A DNA stretch of 64,000 nt from Ovis canadensis (lineage: Eukaryota > Chordata > Mammalia > Artiodactyla > Bovidae): the NCBI RefSeq assembly GCF_042477335.2, contig NC_091255.1, positions 21,182,501 through 21,246,500 of the forward strand, read 5' to 3'. The notes under the pieces were generated by a model, which made no database searches, had not been told where the DNA came from, and saw nothing but the letters and a program-made list of their open reading frames with translations. How positions within the stretch are numbered: the first letter of the stretch is position 1; every line of letters begins with the position of its first letter. This document shows positions 12,151-23,292 of this stretch, one piece after another. A program made the position numbers and the translations under genes.

Positions 12151-12599
12151 GTCCACAGGGAATGAATCCGCAGTCACTTTACCCCCGGGGGGGCCTATCT
12201 ACCTCCTGCCTCACCTGGACCAACTGACCAGGGCCTGGCCCTGGCCCCAGGGCCCCTCTTCACCCAGTAAAGCCCGTTCTTGGCCTCTTCCTGTCTCACA
12301 CGCCTCCAAAATCCACTCTCAAAATCTATCTCACGCTCTTCCAAAACTCCAGCCCTGCCCTGGGACCCCCTCAACCCCTGGCTCCTGGGGCCTGGCTTGG
12401 CTTGGGACCTGCCTCTGGAGTCCCAGAAAAGACCTTATTTCTTTCTCCCTGTTTTTTGGACCCTCCTCTCCACACCTGCTACCTCCTAGTCTCACACACT
12501 GGGCCTCTCCCCACTGCCCGTTCTCCGCTCTCTCCCCTTCCTTCCCTCCACTCCAGGCATGAACACTTGCTGGCCTCCAGATGGCCCCCGCCCCCTTCA

Positions 12600-12850
12600 A
12601 GTCTTCCAGTGGGCATTCCTACCCGCTGAGGTCTTCCTTGACTACCTTCCCTTCCTGGTTCAGCTGTCTTGCAGCTCTAACGGCCTTCTGATACACTGTA
12701 CAGTGTGTCTCTTTTATTTATAGTGTCTCCAGCGAGACTGTGAACTCTAGGATGACAGGCATTTCTGTCTGTCTGATTCCCTGCCATAACCTCAGTGCCT
12801 AGAACATAGATGCGCAAGAAATATTGAGGCAAAGCAATGAACTCCACCAC
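12600..12850 (+). mobile_element. L2 LINE 3' end
   Basis: Has the ancient L2 tail pattern: 'tgaactctaggatgacaggca', then 'tgcctagaacatag', then 'caagaaatattgaggcaaa'. Confidence 0.7.
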
Positions 12851-12977
12851 CCACCCTGCGTAGGCACACACTTTGTCCGTAGTACAGGGCGTAAAGGGCA
12901 GGCTGGGTCTCAGCTGCCTCTGCTGGGGGTTCACTGGGCAGCCTTCACCAGCCTTCTCTCCTTCTGGGGCCTCTGCG

Positions 12978-13003
12978 TGTGTGTGTGTGTGTCTGTGTGT
13001 GCA
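12978..13003. repeat. (GT)n microsatellite
   Basis: Short GT run with a 'tctg' interruption, directly before a Bov-tA SINE. Confidence 0.9.
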
Positions 13004-13007
13004 TACA

Positions 13008-13217
13008 TGCGCTTAGTCACTCAGTAGTGTCAAATTCTTTGACACCCCCACGGACTACAGCCCACCAGGGTCGTCTGTCCACAGGATTCTCCAGGCAAGA
13101 ATACTGGAGTGGGTTGCCATTCCCTTCTCCAGGGGAACTTCCCGACCCAAGGATCAAACCCAGGTCTCCTGCACTGCAGGCAGATTCTTTATCAGCTAAC
13201 TGACCAGGGAAGCCTTT
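13008..13217 (-). mobile_element. Bov-tA SINE
   Basis: 'cggactacagcccaccaggg', 'gaatactggagtgggttgcc' and 'ctgaccagggaagcc' in reverse orientation. Confidence 0.9.
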
Positions 13218-13477
13218 CTGGGCCTCTGCTTCCTCACTTATATAACGAAAGGCTGGACTGGAACTTCTCCAGCTGTAGCTGTCACTGTGTTGGAACTCTG
13301 AGGTCCCATCTCCGTTTCTCCAAGTGCGGTGTCATCGACAGGGAATTCACAAAGGTGGGAGGGGTGCCTAGTGGTCCCTGCTCAGGATAAGTCTCCAGGC
13401 CTGAGGTCCCTATCCTGGCACCCTAGCATGGGTTGAGAAGAAAAAGACAGCAGTAGTTGTGGGAACTGAAAACAGAC

Positions 13478-13668
13478 TTCCCTGGCCATCCAGTGGTTAA
13501 GAATCCGCCTTCTAATGCAAGGGACATGGGTTCGATCCGTGGCTGGGGAACTAAGATCCCACACGCCTTGGGGCAACTAAGGCCACCTGCCACAACCACT
13601 GCACCCAAAAGGAAAGATCCCAAGAGACACAACAAAGACCCAACACAGCAAAAAAAAAAAAAAAAAAG
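13478..13668 (+). mobile_element. CHR-type SINE with poly(A)
   Basis: 'acttccctggccatccagtg', 'gggttcgatccgtggctggg' and 19 A's at the end (about 13650-13668). It lies just 3' of CA4. Confidence 0.88.
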
Positions 13669-13733
13669 GCAAAACAAACCAAAAAAACTGCACAGATTTG
13701 GGAAAGTTTTTTTTTCCAAAAATAGATCCATAT

Positions 13734-13739
13734 TTTAAT
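13734..13739 (-). terminator. CA4: CA4 polyadenylation signal (ATTAAA)
   Basis: The minus strand reads ATTAAA about 95 bases after the CA4 stop, followed by T-rich sequence. This gives a short 3' UTR ending near 13715. The cleavage position is inferred. Confidence 0.65.
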
Positions 13740-13831
13740 CACCATGATAGTCCAATCTGAGAAGCCTGAGGGACAGAGGCCAAGCCCTCTTAAGGGCTGA
13801 GATCAGAGGTCAAGTGTCCAGGAGGGAAGGG

Positions 13832-14026
13832 TCACCAGAGGAAGCCCACCATCAGGCAGGCGAGCGCGGAGGCCAACAGGGTGGGCAGTGGCTGGGACAG
13901 CAGCAGTCCTGGGGCCCCGGACCTGAAAACCTGGCGCTGGCCCAGGCTCTGCACGGGCCTGACATTGTCCGTCATAGTCACTCTCTGCTCGTGGTCATAG
14001 AACAGCTTCTGGGAGAAGGCCAAGAT
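13832..14026 (-). CDS. CA4: CA4 exon 8 (GPI signal and stop)
   Basis: Residues 249-312 and the stop codon. It starts [11 protein letters not shown] and passes S284-G-A-P-G, the expected GPI attachment site. It ends in a hydrophobic stretch ([20 protein letters not shown]) that would be removed on anchoring. Confidence 0.95.
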   Translation of the reverse strand: MLAFSQKLFYDHEQRVTMTDNVRPVQSLGQRQVFRSGAPGLLLSQPLPTLLASALACLMVGFLW

Positions 14027-17000
14027 CTGCGGGAGGGACAGGGCTGTCAGGGAGGGAGCTCACTGTGCGTCACGCAGAGGGCGTCTGGGGTGGGGTGCTG
14101 GGGAGGAGCTTCCTAAGCAGGGGGGACTCTCGGTTTGGAGAGTGCATGGTTCCTCTTCCCACCGTCTATTATCAGAGCAGAGTGCTTCTCAAGGTCGAGG
14201 TGCCATCAGCCTCACCTGGGGGCTTGTCCGGCGCCCTGCGCCCCCACCCCCAGGACGGCTGGTTTCCGGGAGCCCGGCAGGGGAGACTGCGCCCTCGGGT
14301 GGGCCCTGTGTACCTGGTCCCTGTGGAGCTGTACTGGCTCCTGGAACACGGTCCAGACCACCTTCTCGTCGCAGGTCGGTGTGGTGAGCGAGCCCAGGTA
14401 GCGGAAGTAGTGCCTCAGACTCTCCTCCTCAGGGAGCAAGTCAAAGAGGCTGACGCTACTGTTCATCGTGGTGTTCATATCTGCGGGGACAGAGGTCACC
14501 CCCTCACACAGCTCACTCAGAGCTCAGGCCCCCCACCATGTGGACCTTCCTTTAAAAAAAAATACATATATATATGTATTTAACTATTTGGCTGTGCTGG
14601 GTCTTAGGTGCGGGCCTTGGAGTCTTTAGTTGCAGCATGCAGAATCTGGTTCCCTGACCAGGGATCGAACCCAGGCCCCCTGCACTGGAAGCACAGTCTT
14701 AGCCACCAGGCCACCAGCGCAATCCTCGGACCTTCCTTGTAGGACAAAGTCTCCACCTCCACCCCCACTCCTGCGACCCCCACCTCCCAGTCCCCACCAT
14801 CGTGACTCACTGGGTCTGGGGATGTCAGACAGCGCCTCCACCAGGGGCTGGAAGTTCACATTCTTGGGTCCGTCCTGGAATGGGAGGGAAGAGGGCTTAA
14901 GAGAGGCTTGTGGGGGAGTGGGGTTGAGGCAGGCAGGCAGTTTCTAGGACCCTGAGAAGCTCTGGGCTCCCCACATGGGGGTACACAAGTCACTGAGGAA
15001 CAGAGGGGACTTCCTGGGGAGGCAGCCTCCCCAGCCCCCTCCTGCCTTGCTGGGATCCTGGGCGCCTGAATCCTAGGAACCAGCACCTCCAACCCTGGGG
15101 GTGGCGGCCCACCTCCACCATGAAGGCCAGCACCGCGACCTCATCTTCGGCGAACTGGTTCTGGCTGGCGTTCCTGGATAGCCCCTTCTCTTTCTCGTGC
15201 ACTATGTGTATCTGGTCAGGGGTGAGTGGGATGGAGAGAGAGCCCGTCAGAGCGTGAACCGTCTTCCTCGCCCGAAGCAAGCACACCCAGGGCCCAGCCA
15301 AGGAGCTGACCCCCCGGGAAGAGGTCCCTCACCTCCATGGCAAAGCGCTCCCCGTTGAAGGTGTGCTCTGAGCCCCGATCCATCGCCTTGGACCAGTGCA
15401 GGTGTAGCTGCTTGGCTCTGTACTGGGTGCTCAGTCCTCCTCCAGTGATCGAGGCCATGTTCCCCAACGACACCATCACTGGAGGGCACGGGAGGGTGCA
15501 GGGTCCTTGCACCCACCTCCTAGTCTCTCCCAGCCCCCATCCCAGCTCCCCCCAGGCAGGACCTCCTCTCCTATGTCCCTCCCATCCCGGGCTGAGGTCC
15601 TGGAGGGACAGGGTGAATGGCACAGCCTGGCCCTTCCCCTGGCCCCTCACTGCCTCTGCACGCCCCCCACCGCCCACCTAACACTTGGCTCAGCCTGGTC
15701 CCACCCCTGCTTCAACCCCCTCCACACGTGGCGCCCCAGTGTTTTCAGGGCTGTGTCCAAACTCCCCATCCTCCTCCTGGCTGGCTGACCCTGGGCTGGC
15801 TCTGTCCTGCATGCACACAGGGCTACACGCAGCCCCTTGAACACCCCAACTGTTGCATGCCCCCATGCCTTTGCAAATACTGTTCCTTCTTCCTAGAACC
15901 TGTCTCCACCCCACCCCAAACTGCTCTGATTGAAAATTCCACCAGAGCATCCCCTCCTTCCCAAGGCCCACCCTGCTCTCCCTGTCTACCCCTCCCCTCC
16001 ACACAGGGCTTGTCGGCCCCTCCCCTGGCAAGGGTGCACCTCCCAGGAGGAGCCCAACCCTCCAGTCCTCAGGTAACATGGGTCCCAAGCCCAGGTGCCC
16101 TGCTGCCCTGCCCAGGGCCTCCACCTCGCACGCCCGATACCCACCTGTATGCCCGTTGTTTTCCACGACCCACCGGTGCTTTGTGTTGTAGCCAGAGAAG
16201 GAGAAGCGCCCCAGGTTTGGGTCCAGCTGAGTCTTGGCTATGACAATATTGATGGGGGACTGACGGTTGTTCTGGCAGCTGCCTTCCCACTCGTCTGGCC
16301 CTAAGCAGAAAGGGAGGCTGGGCTGGGAATCAGGGGTGCCTGGCACGAGAGTATGGGGCCCTCCGCCCCACTCAGGTCCAGCCAGATTCAGCAAGGTCCT
16401 CCTCTGGAGGCCGGCAGACTGGGCTGGGGGATGCCCAGCATAGAACTCCACCCTCTCCCTCCTTCCTCCTCAGCATGCACACACGCACACGCACACACAC
16501 ACAGAGTCAGCAAGGCATCATGTGGGATGGAGTGGGACTAGGCTGTGAGCTCTGGGGTTCAGGACCACCTCGGATGCTCAGTTGTGAAAGGAGAACGCTG
16601 GTGATGCCTGCTTCCTGGGGGTTCTGAAGTTTGAAGGAGCTGGGTGGGAGAGTGAAGGGAAGCCGTGGAGTGCCCTGGAAGGGCCGCTTGTGAAAGGACC
16701 CCAAGACCTGACACTGAGCCTTGTCCGGGCACTGGGGACAGGAAGGCGCCCCCACCCCACACCCCGGGGAGCCGGCATCTGTGAGTCTGGGCCTCTGACT
16801 CTGGGGGACGGGGCGGGGGCGGGGAGTGCTGTCCGGCCAGCAGAGGAGGCAGCAAAATATGTTCCTCCCTTTGATGCTGCTTCTGATTTATTTCAGAGGA
16901 CAGAGGGCTGACTTCTTAGGTGACAGAGGCGATGACAGGAGGTACCAGGAAAAAGTCCGGGTCACTCTACATCCCGTTCCTGAGCACCACGAGTGTGTGT

Positions 17001-20000
17001 GTGTGTGTGAAGCTGATAGCTGCCTGCAGCCACCACCACCCCTCCTCCTTCCCACCCTCCCTGGGTCTCCATTTCTGCCTGGACGGTCCCTACTCCAAGA
17101 CTCCCCGCACTTACCCAGGCAGGTGTAGTTGGAGGGCTTGGCTTGAATCTGGTAGCACCAGTGCGACGCTGAAAGGGAGAGGAGGGACATGAGGCCTGAG
17201 CGGACACGTGTCCGGGTGGCTGTGTGCACCCCTCTGTGAGTGCCGGTGACCTGTGTGCGCACAGATAACTGTGTGTGTTTGTGTGTGTGTGTGTGTTTAC
17301 GTGGTGAGTCAGAGGCTGGGAACATCCCTGCAGTCAGAGCCCGGCTTGGCATGGGATGGAGCTGAGGTCCTGTCCTGGGGCACAGAGGGCCCAGGAGGAG
17401 GAGACTTAAGAAGAAAAGGTAGGGATGGAGAAGGAGCCGGCCGAAGCAGCCAGGCTCCGGGTGTCCCGACGCACAGCTGGCCCCCTGGGCCTCTTGCCTG
17501 GGGGACACTGGCCCCTCCAAAGCCAGTCAGCTCTCCCCAGGGGCCAGCATCACTATTGTTCATCAGCCTCCCGCAACCAGACCTGGAAGGAGAGGCTCTG
17601 GGGGAAGGGGAAGAGGAAGATTAGGGCCTAGGGCCGGGCACCTCCCTCTCCTAGGACAACACACCCACATTCAGCCTGGTTGCTTTCCCAGAGCTGATGG
17701 GTGATGGGGGAGACTAGGCTACCCCCTTCCTAGAACATGCCCCCTTCACCTAGGCCTTCTCCCCTGTCCCACTGCTTCAGTCCTGGTGAGGGTCCTGACC
17801 TTGCCTTCCGACCCCCCACTCTGCCTCAGGACAGCAGAAACACCATCGCCCCCCAAAAAGGCTGCGTCAGGAATGTAGCGCCCCAGTGAAAGATTTGACA
17901 GGAGGACAAGCTGTGCAGGGAGACCCTCTCCTCTGAGCCTTCTGCTCAGTATTTCTGTAAACCTGAAACTGTCTAAAATCAGTCCACTGATTAAAAAAAA
18001 AGGCTGGGCCAGCATAGTGGATGAAGCATTTGATCAGAGCTGGAATTCTTAGGTGGGCCACTTACAAGCGGTGGGTTTAGGCATAAGTCACTTAATCTGA
18101 GCCTTAGTTTAGCCGTGTGTAAAATGGAACTAATACCACCCACAGGGCTAACATCACCCACTCGGAAGATGGGAGGGAGGATTAATGAGGGAGAGTGTTC
18201 CAGGGAGCCTGGAATTTAGTCAAGTCCTTCCCTTTCCCTTGCCTCCCTCCCTCCCTCCCTGCCCCCTCCTGTGGGGCACAGATGGCCAAAGTTAAGGAGG
18301 GGCTGAGAGAAGAGAAATGAAGTGAGCTGGAAAGAACTCAGGGATGAGGAAATTCCTAAGAAAAACACAGCTTCTCCAGCTCAGCCTGAGCTAAGGCCTC
18401 TGAGCACGTCCATCTCCACCCAGCCCAACCTCCTCTGGGTCCCTGCCATGAACATGAGATGGGGAAGGGGCAGGCTCTCATGGGGAGGTGGGAGGGAGGC
18501 CAGTAGAGTGAGAGGACCCTGGCCCCCTCCCCATGCCCCCCTCACTCTCCCCCATCCCCCCATCCTCATCCCTGGGAGCCACCCTGGGTATCCCAGTCTC
18601 CACGTTCTGGAGCAAACGCTTCCCCTACTTTGCTGGCACAGCCTCTTTCAGCGATGGAGCATCCCTGCAATGTCTTCCCCAGGCCAGTCCATCCCCTGCC
18701 TGGGACAGGGCTCTGCTGCACCCTGTCTCTGCATCTGGGTAAGCCCCACGAGGGGCAGCAAAGGGTAGCGGCCACTTCCCATGCAGGCCCCTCTTGTGCA
18801 CGGGCAGAGGTCTGATGCTGGAGCCCATCACCTGGCCTCCAGTCCTGCTCTGAGTCTCGCTTCTTCTCTGCAGCAGACTTCCTTAACTCTTCTGAGCCCA
18901 CTAGCTTCCTTTCTTCCCCAGGCAAGAGGAGCTGCCACGGATCTCCCAGACCCAGTGTCCGCAGACACACTGGATGGGGGTCAGCTGCAGCCATGAAAGG
19001 CTCCCTGTGTCTCCACCTCTCAGAGGTCCCGAGGGCACATGGGGCCACTGGAGTTGAGCCAGCCCTTCCCTGTAACTGAAGCCCAGGCGGAAGGGGTGTT
19101 CAGGGCAAGCCTGACCTGAGCCAGGCTCCTCAGGACCCAGTTCTGGCAGGTGGAACACCCATCGCCTTCCCCAGAGCCCATCTGGTCCATCCTGAGCTTT
19201 TCTTAGGAATTTGCTCTTCCCGCTTTCTGGCTGCAGCTGCTGGGATTATAATGGTGACCTCTGATCCAGTGTCTTAATCACAGAGACTTTTGACCTCCTT
19301 GGTTGAGTGCCCTTGTAACTACCCTCTTCAGGAAGCCAAAGCCAGAAAAAATGTGATGTTGATGAGGCCAAGGCCAGGGTCAGGTCTGTATCCAAAGGCT
19401 GAAGGTAGGGGCCAGTTTTTAGGCAAGAGTTGGCAGGCTCAAACCAGCTTAGGTTCTGTGCTGGCTCGTGAGCCGGCAGCCCTTGCAGATGACTTTCAGC
19501 TCGCAGTCTCAGGCCACTTCCCAGGGGGCGGGGAAGGAGAGGCGCGACTTGCAGGTCTTTGCTCCGAGCTCTGGGTTCTGCCCAGACCCTCTGCCCTGAC
19601 CAGGGATGGAGTGAGGCAACAGCCATTGCCAGTCACTCAGCTCCGGCCCCCCACCCTTGACTTACCCACCCGTCCAGCCCCCTGCTTTAGAGATGACTGA
19701 AGATGTTCCCTCTGGTGGACCTTGCTCACCCCGCCCTCCAACTCCAGGGGGAGGGAGGGATCCTGAAAACCAGCTCAGCAAAACCCAAATATGCCCCGGG
19801 CAAAGTCTCCAGTCTTCCAGCCAGGCCTGGAGCTCTACAGGGGCCTGAGACCCTCTCTGCTCCTCTCTCCAAGGCAGCAGACACCCTGGGAACTTCAGTG
19901 TGCCGTCTGGACACCCTGCAGCCTCAAGCTCCCTAGGAGATGAAGCAAGGGACAGCGCTCGGCATCTCCCAGTCAGAAAGCCCCAGCACTTCTGGGGCGC

Positions 20001-21339
20001 ACAGCTTGTACGAGGGGGTGGCTGAGAGAGGCTCCTGGCTTCCTGGGCCCAGGCCAGTGTTGGAGCTGTCAGAGCCACGTGGCTGCGGAGCGCCTGCCAT
20101 GTGCCACACTAAGCACTTACACCTATGCCTTGCTTGAATCCTTAGAACGGTACCTGACATCAGAATTACTTTCTGTTTTGTAAGTGAGGAAACTGACTTA
20201 CCCAAGGAGGAAGCTGACTTACCAAGGAGGAAAGTGACTTACCCAAGGCCATGCAGCTACTCGGCAGCCACATTAATTGCAAAGCCGTTTCTCTTTCTAT
20301 AAGCCCAGCGGCTTAAGTAGGTTTCAAACCTCCAGCCCTATATACAAAAATGTTCACATCCTGCCTTCTCTCTCAGGATGCCTCTCACGTCCCCACCAGG
20401 GGCCAGCTAAGTCTCTCCTGAAAGAGGCACCCACACCCTCTTTCTCTGCTACTGGGGGGGAACCCTCACCCTTGACTCACTTCCAGGGAAGAGCATCTAG
20501 CTTTAGAGAGGAGATGCGGCCAGGTGGACCCCAAGGACCATCCAAGGGGTAGCTGAGAACAGGAATGGCAGATGGGGGCCTCCTTCCAAGGAGATGGTTC
20601 CTCTTGGGGTGTGGAGAAGGTGCCAGATCAGATTGGATCCCCGTGCCCAGACGCCAGAGGCGCCTTGAGCTCCTTATCAAATATTAACACCCCTCTCCTG
20701 CCACCTCCCACCTAGGCGAATAATTAAGAGCTCAGCCTCACAATTAATCTTTAAAAGAAAATCACCCTGGCCGGAAAGACCGGCTTGGCCGGGACCTCGG
20801 GTCTCCGGATGCCCCCCGCCAGATTCCATACACGGCGCTGGAGGTGAAGGGTGCTGGCAGCCTCCCGGGGGCAAGGAATCAGGGCGGAGAGTGGCGATGC
20901 CAGGGCCCCACGGCACCCAGTTTGTTGCCCTTGGTCCGAGCCGGGGTTAGCCACCAAGCACTGAGCCCCCGCGGGACGGACAGCGACCCCCGACAGGCCG
21001 AGGAGCACGAGCAAGGGCGTGACACGCCAGAAAGGGTGAGAAGCGGCGGCGTGCGCGGGGCCGCCCAGGGGAGCATCCTTGCCCGCAGCCCTCACGGCGC
21101 CTGGAGGAGGACCGCGGGCCCCGAGCCCCTGCGCTGGTTCCCCGGCGCCCGCCCCGCCCGGCCGCACGCGCCGCCGCATCTCGGGCGGGCGCAGCCTGGG
21201 CGCGGGGCGGCCGCGGGGCCGGAGCGCCGAGGGACCGCTGAGGGGCCACCGAAGGGTCCCCGGGCCGAAGCCCTGGTTCACCTGCGCGGGCCAGGGGCGG
21301 GGCGGCGGCGAGGACCAGGAGCGCCAGCAGCAGCCGCAT
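13832..21339 (-). CDS. CA4: Carbonic anhydrase 4, complete, 8 coding exons
   Basis: CA4 is the GPI-anchored, extracellular alpha-carbonic anhydrase (CO2 + H2O to HCO3- + H+) of kidney, lung capillary and other epithelia and endothelia. Eight minus-strand exons join with GT/AG boundaries and consistent phases: 21339-21282, 17168-17115, 16300-16145, 15478-15333, 15211-15113, 14874-14811, 14480-14314 and 14026-13832. They total 939 nt, or 312 residues plus stop, the length of human CA4. In the joined frame I count the signal peptide at 1-19, disulphide cysteines C24/C36 and C46/C229, proton-shuttle H88, zinc ligands H115, H117 and H140, substrate-pocket T225, and S284 as the likely GPI site ahead of a hydrophobic C-terminal tail. 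Sequons lie at N33, N152, N195 and N199. No disruption is seen. The upstream side has a TATA box and CpG island. The gene identity is secure; the exact UTR ends are inferred. Confidence 0.97.
14314..14480 (-). CDS. CA4: CA4 exon 7
   Basis: Residues 193-248. It contains [19 protein letters not shown] followed by T225, T226 and C229 of the active-site floor, then the [10 protein letters not shown] strand. Donor is GTACAC. Confidence 0.96.
14555..14730 (-). mobile_element. CHR-type SINE in CA4 intron 6
   Basis: 'atttggctgtgctgggtctt', 'tccctgaccagggatcgaac' and the reverse-orientation edge at 'ccaccaggccacc'. It is antisense to the usual reading and so sense relative to CA4. Confidence 0.85.
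14811..14874 (-). CDS. CA4: CA4 exon 6
   Basis: Residues 172-192 ([15 protein letters not shown] through IPRP). The acceptor is TTCCAG and the donor GTGAGT; it ends one base into codon 193. Confidence 0.95.
15113..15211 (-). CDS. CA4: CA4 exon 5
   Basis: Residues 139-171, beginning [11 protein letters not shown]140 is the third zinc ligand. A sequon lies at N152. The exon is phase 0 on both sides (33 codons). Confidence 0.96.
15333..15478 (-). CDS. CA4: CA4 exon 4
   Basis: Residues 90-138. It contains zinc ligands H115 and H117 in QLHLHWS and the [14 protein letters not shown] segment. It ends in phase 0 with donor GTGAGG. Confidence 0.96.
16145..16300 (-). CDS. CA4: CA4 exon 3
   Basis: Residues 38-89. 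It holds the alpha-CA signature around [10 protein letters not shown]46 (partner of C229) and the proton-shuttle H88 in NNGHT at the exon end. The acceptor is GCTTAG and the donor GTGGGT. Confidence 0.96.
17115..17168 (-). CDS. CA4: CA4 exon 2
   Basis: Residues 20-37, the start of the mature protein (ASHWCYQIQ). It contains C24 and C36, which form the short N-terminal disulphide specific to CA4, and sequon N33-Y-T. The acceptor TTTCAG and donor GTAAGT are canonical. Confidence 0.95.
17267..17298. repeat. (GT)n microsatellite in CA4 intron 1
   Basis: GT run with a TTT interruption, about 100 bases upstream of CA4 exon 2. Confidence 0.9.
17820..18000 (+). mobile_element. Old L1 3' end fragment
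   Basis: Ends 'gtaaacctgaaactgtctaa' followed by an A-rich run, as in mammalian L1M 3' ends. Compare the fuller copy at 61870-62275. Confidence 0.55.
18040..18200 (+). mobile_element. MIR SINE
   Basis: 'gtcacttaatctgagcctta', then 'tgtgtaaaatggaactaat', the MIR core pattern. Confidence 0.65.
20080..20290 (-). mobile_element. MIR SINE with internal 3-copy tandem
   Basis: MIR-like sequence ('gccatgtgccacactaagca', 'gtaagtgaggaaactgactt'). The segment 'gaggaaactgacttacccaa' occurs three times in a row at 20188-20250 with small changes. Confidence 0.6.
21282..21339 (-). CDS. CA4: CA4 exon 1 (signal peptide)
   Basis: Encodes the initiator Met and a leucine/alanine-rich signal peptide (residues 1-19), then one base of codon 20. 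The donor is CAG|GTGAAC on the minus strand. The ATG lies about 75 bases downstream of the TATA box at 21411-21419. Confidence 0.95.
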
Positions 21340-21410
21340 CCTGCGCGGGAGCCGAGCCGGGGGTCGCGCACCGAGGAGGTAGCAGCGGGTGCAGCGGTCA
21401 TGCCGACCCG

Positions 21411-21419
21411 GGTTTTATA
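21411..21419 (-). promoter_or_regulatory. CA4: TATA box of CA4
   Basis: The minus strand reads TATAAAACC here, about 75 bases upstream of the CA4 ATG. Standard TATA spacing would put the start site near 21388, leaving a 5' UTR of about 50 bases. Confidence 0.75.
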
Positions 21420-21589
21420 GCGGAGCCGCAACGGGAGGGAGCCCCGAGAGCAGGACGCGGGTAGCGGCTCCTCCCCCTGGCGGAGCCTCCCCTCCCCTGG
21501 CCCTCCCGATCAGAGCGCCTCCGCTCCCCGACTAGCGCTCCCGCCCCGCCCGGGGTCACCTTTCCACCAGTGCGCGGGGCCCCCTCACC

Positions 21590-23080
21590 TACCTGCATCG
21601 GAGGCTGCGCCTTCCTCCCGGCTCCTCCCCATCCCACACCTGCTCTCCTGTTGGGGACTGGGAGAGCGATGTCGCAAGGTACTTGGGCCACACAAGGGTG
21701 GGGCCCCAGATTCCTGCCTTGGATCATGTTGGCGTGGACCCCTGCGCCGCCTTCTCCCCTCGGGAGCAGCCCGCGGCGGGGCTTGGACCGGGCTGGGGTT
21801 AGAGGCTGGGGGAAAGAAGCTAACCTTCGGAGGGGTAGCGGAGTTGAGGGATGTGCGGTGCTGTTTCTCGAATCCTGTGTTCCCCGAAAGCGGGGCTTGC
21901 TTCTCTCTCTCCGGCAGTGACCACCGATTCTCTGGGTCTTAATTTTTTTTCAGCATCTCTCCCAGGCTGCTCCGCACTTAATTTCTAAGCAACCCAAAGA
22001 CTGTTCTTCTAACACAAAAAGAGGAGGCCTGTGAATTGCTGTGAGAGGGTGTATGTGATGGCCAGCCCTGGGGATGTTGGGGCGCAGAACTGAGAAATGG
22101 ATTGACAAGGGGCTCAGTGAGAGAGGAACTGACGGGATCAGAAGGGAGAGGTTGGTCCTCTGGAGCCACCACCGCCCCCTGCCCAACTCCCACCCAGACC
22201 CCTGAGGCAAGATGGGAAGAGAAGAGACTGGGGTCTGAATGGACCTCTCCTTATCTCACCTGTCAGAATCTTCAGAGCAATTTAGGGATAGGAGACTTTC
22301 CTTGGAGGAGGCTCTAGCATTTGGGGAAACGGGGCTGGGCCCCCCCGTGAAAGGAAGCTGCCTCTGGTCCCAGGAGGGCGGCTCCCTCTCCTGGATTTGG
22401 CCCAGGACTGCAGGAGACCCCTTCATGGCTCTAGGTACTGTGTGTCCCACATGGGGTGGGGGCTTCCGTGAGAGTTTCAGAAGCTCACTCGGACTTGGGT
22501 GGGCCTGGGCCCCCTACATCAACAGGAAGCCCCGGTTTTCTGGTCGAGCCGCTTCCCCATCCGCTGCCAACCTCTCAGCCCCCACCGGCCTTTGAACCTA
22601 AGCAAGAGACCTCTGAAGAGGGATTGCCTCCCCCAGAATGATCCAGGCAAAGGGGCTTCCTCCCTGGTCTGAGTCCTGGTTCACTCCCCTGACCTGCTGG
22701 CCCAGGATCACACAGCCTCCCAGGGCAGCTTTGATCCTCAGAGAGGGGAGGGGAGAATGCACACCAGGTGTAGGGCCCTATTGTCTGCACTGCCTTAGAA
22801 TCTAATCACCAGCCTGGGGCTAGTGATTAAATCACCAGTCAGGGGGAGTGATTTAATCACAATTCAGGAGAAGATTCCACACCCTGGGGGTCCTCTCTGG
22901 GATCTGTGGTCACAAGGCAGTAAAAATCTTTAAGGACTGGGGAATGGAGTGAGGAGAAAGTATTCCAAGGAATGAAGTCTACTTCAGGGGTCCCTGTAAC
23001 CCCAAGCCAGCCCCTCTTACAGGCGGGGGAGAGACTTGGAAGCCTTCGGTGCGGTTAAGAGGCTATTGACGAGTGACTTT
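21590..23080. other. CA4 upstream intergenic region
   Basis: No gene recognised. It holds the paired 13-bp palindromes at 22823-22835 and 22848-22860. Confidence 0.5.
22823..22860. promoter_or_regulatory. Paired 13-bp palindromes upstream of CA4
   Basis: GTGATTAAATCAC (22823-22835) and its reverse complement GTGATTTAATCAC (22848-22860), 12 bases apart. Each is also self-palindromic apart from the centre base. The ATTA/TAAT cores suit homeodomain or HNF1-like dimers. They lie about 1.4 kb upstream of the CA4 start site. Function is inferred only. Confidence 0.35.
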
Positions 23081-23084
23081 AGGT

Positions 23085-23292
23085 TAGTGCTCAGCTGTTT
23101 CTGACTCTGTAGCCCTGTGGACTGTAGCCCGCCAGGCTCCTCCGTCCATGGGATTGTCCAGGCAAGAGTACCGGAGTGGGTTGCCACTTCTGCTCACGAG
23201 GTCTTCCCGACCCAGGGATGGAAGCCTTGTCTCCTGTGTCTCCTGCATTGGCAGGCGAATTTTGTACCACTAAGCACCACCTGGGAAGCCCC
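23085..23292 (-). mobile_element. Bov-tA SINE
   Basis: 'gtggactgtagcccgccagg', 'gtaccggagtgggttgccac' and 'cacctgggaagccc' in reverse orientation. Confidence 0.9.

Larger units (their letters stand above)
20950..21570. promoter_or_regulatory. CA4: CpG island over CA4 promoter and exon 1
   Basis: A GC-rich, CpG-dense stretch covering CA4 exon 1, the start of intron 1 and the proximal promoter. Long open frames here on both strands are products of base composition, not genes. Confidence 0.8.

Noticed and set aside
15690..16451. 253-codon minus-strand open frame
   Set aside because: It is CA4 exon 3 read through into its flanking introns. Only 16145-16300 is coding.
20751..21431. Overlapping 200+-codon frames on both strands at the CA4 promoter
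   Set aside because: Produced by CpG-island base composition. Only exon 1 (21282-21339) is coding.
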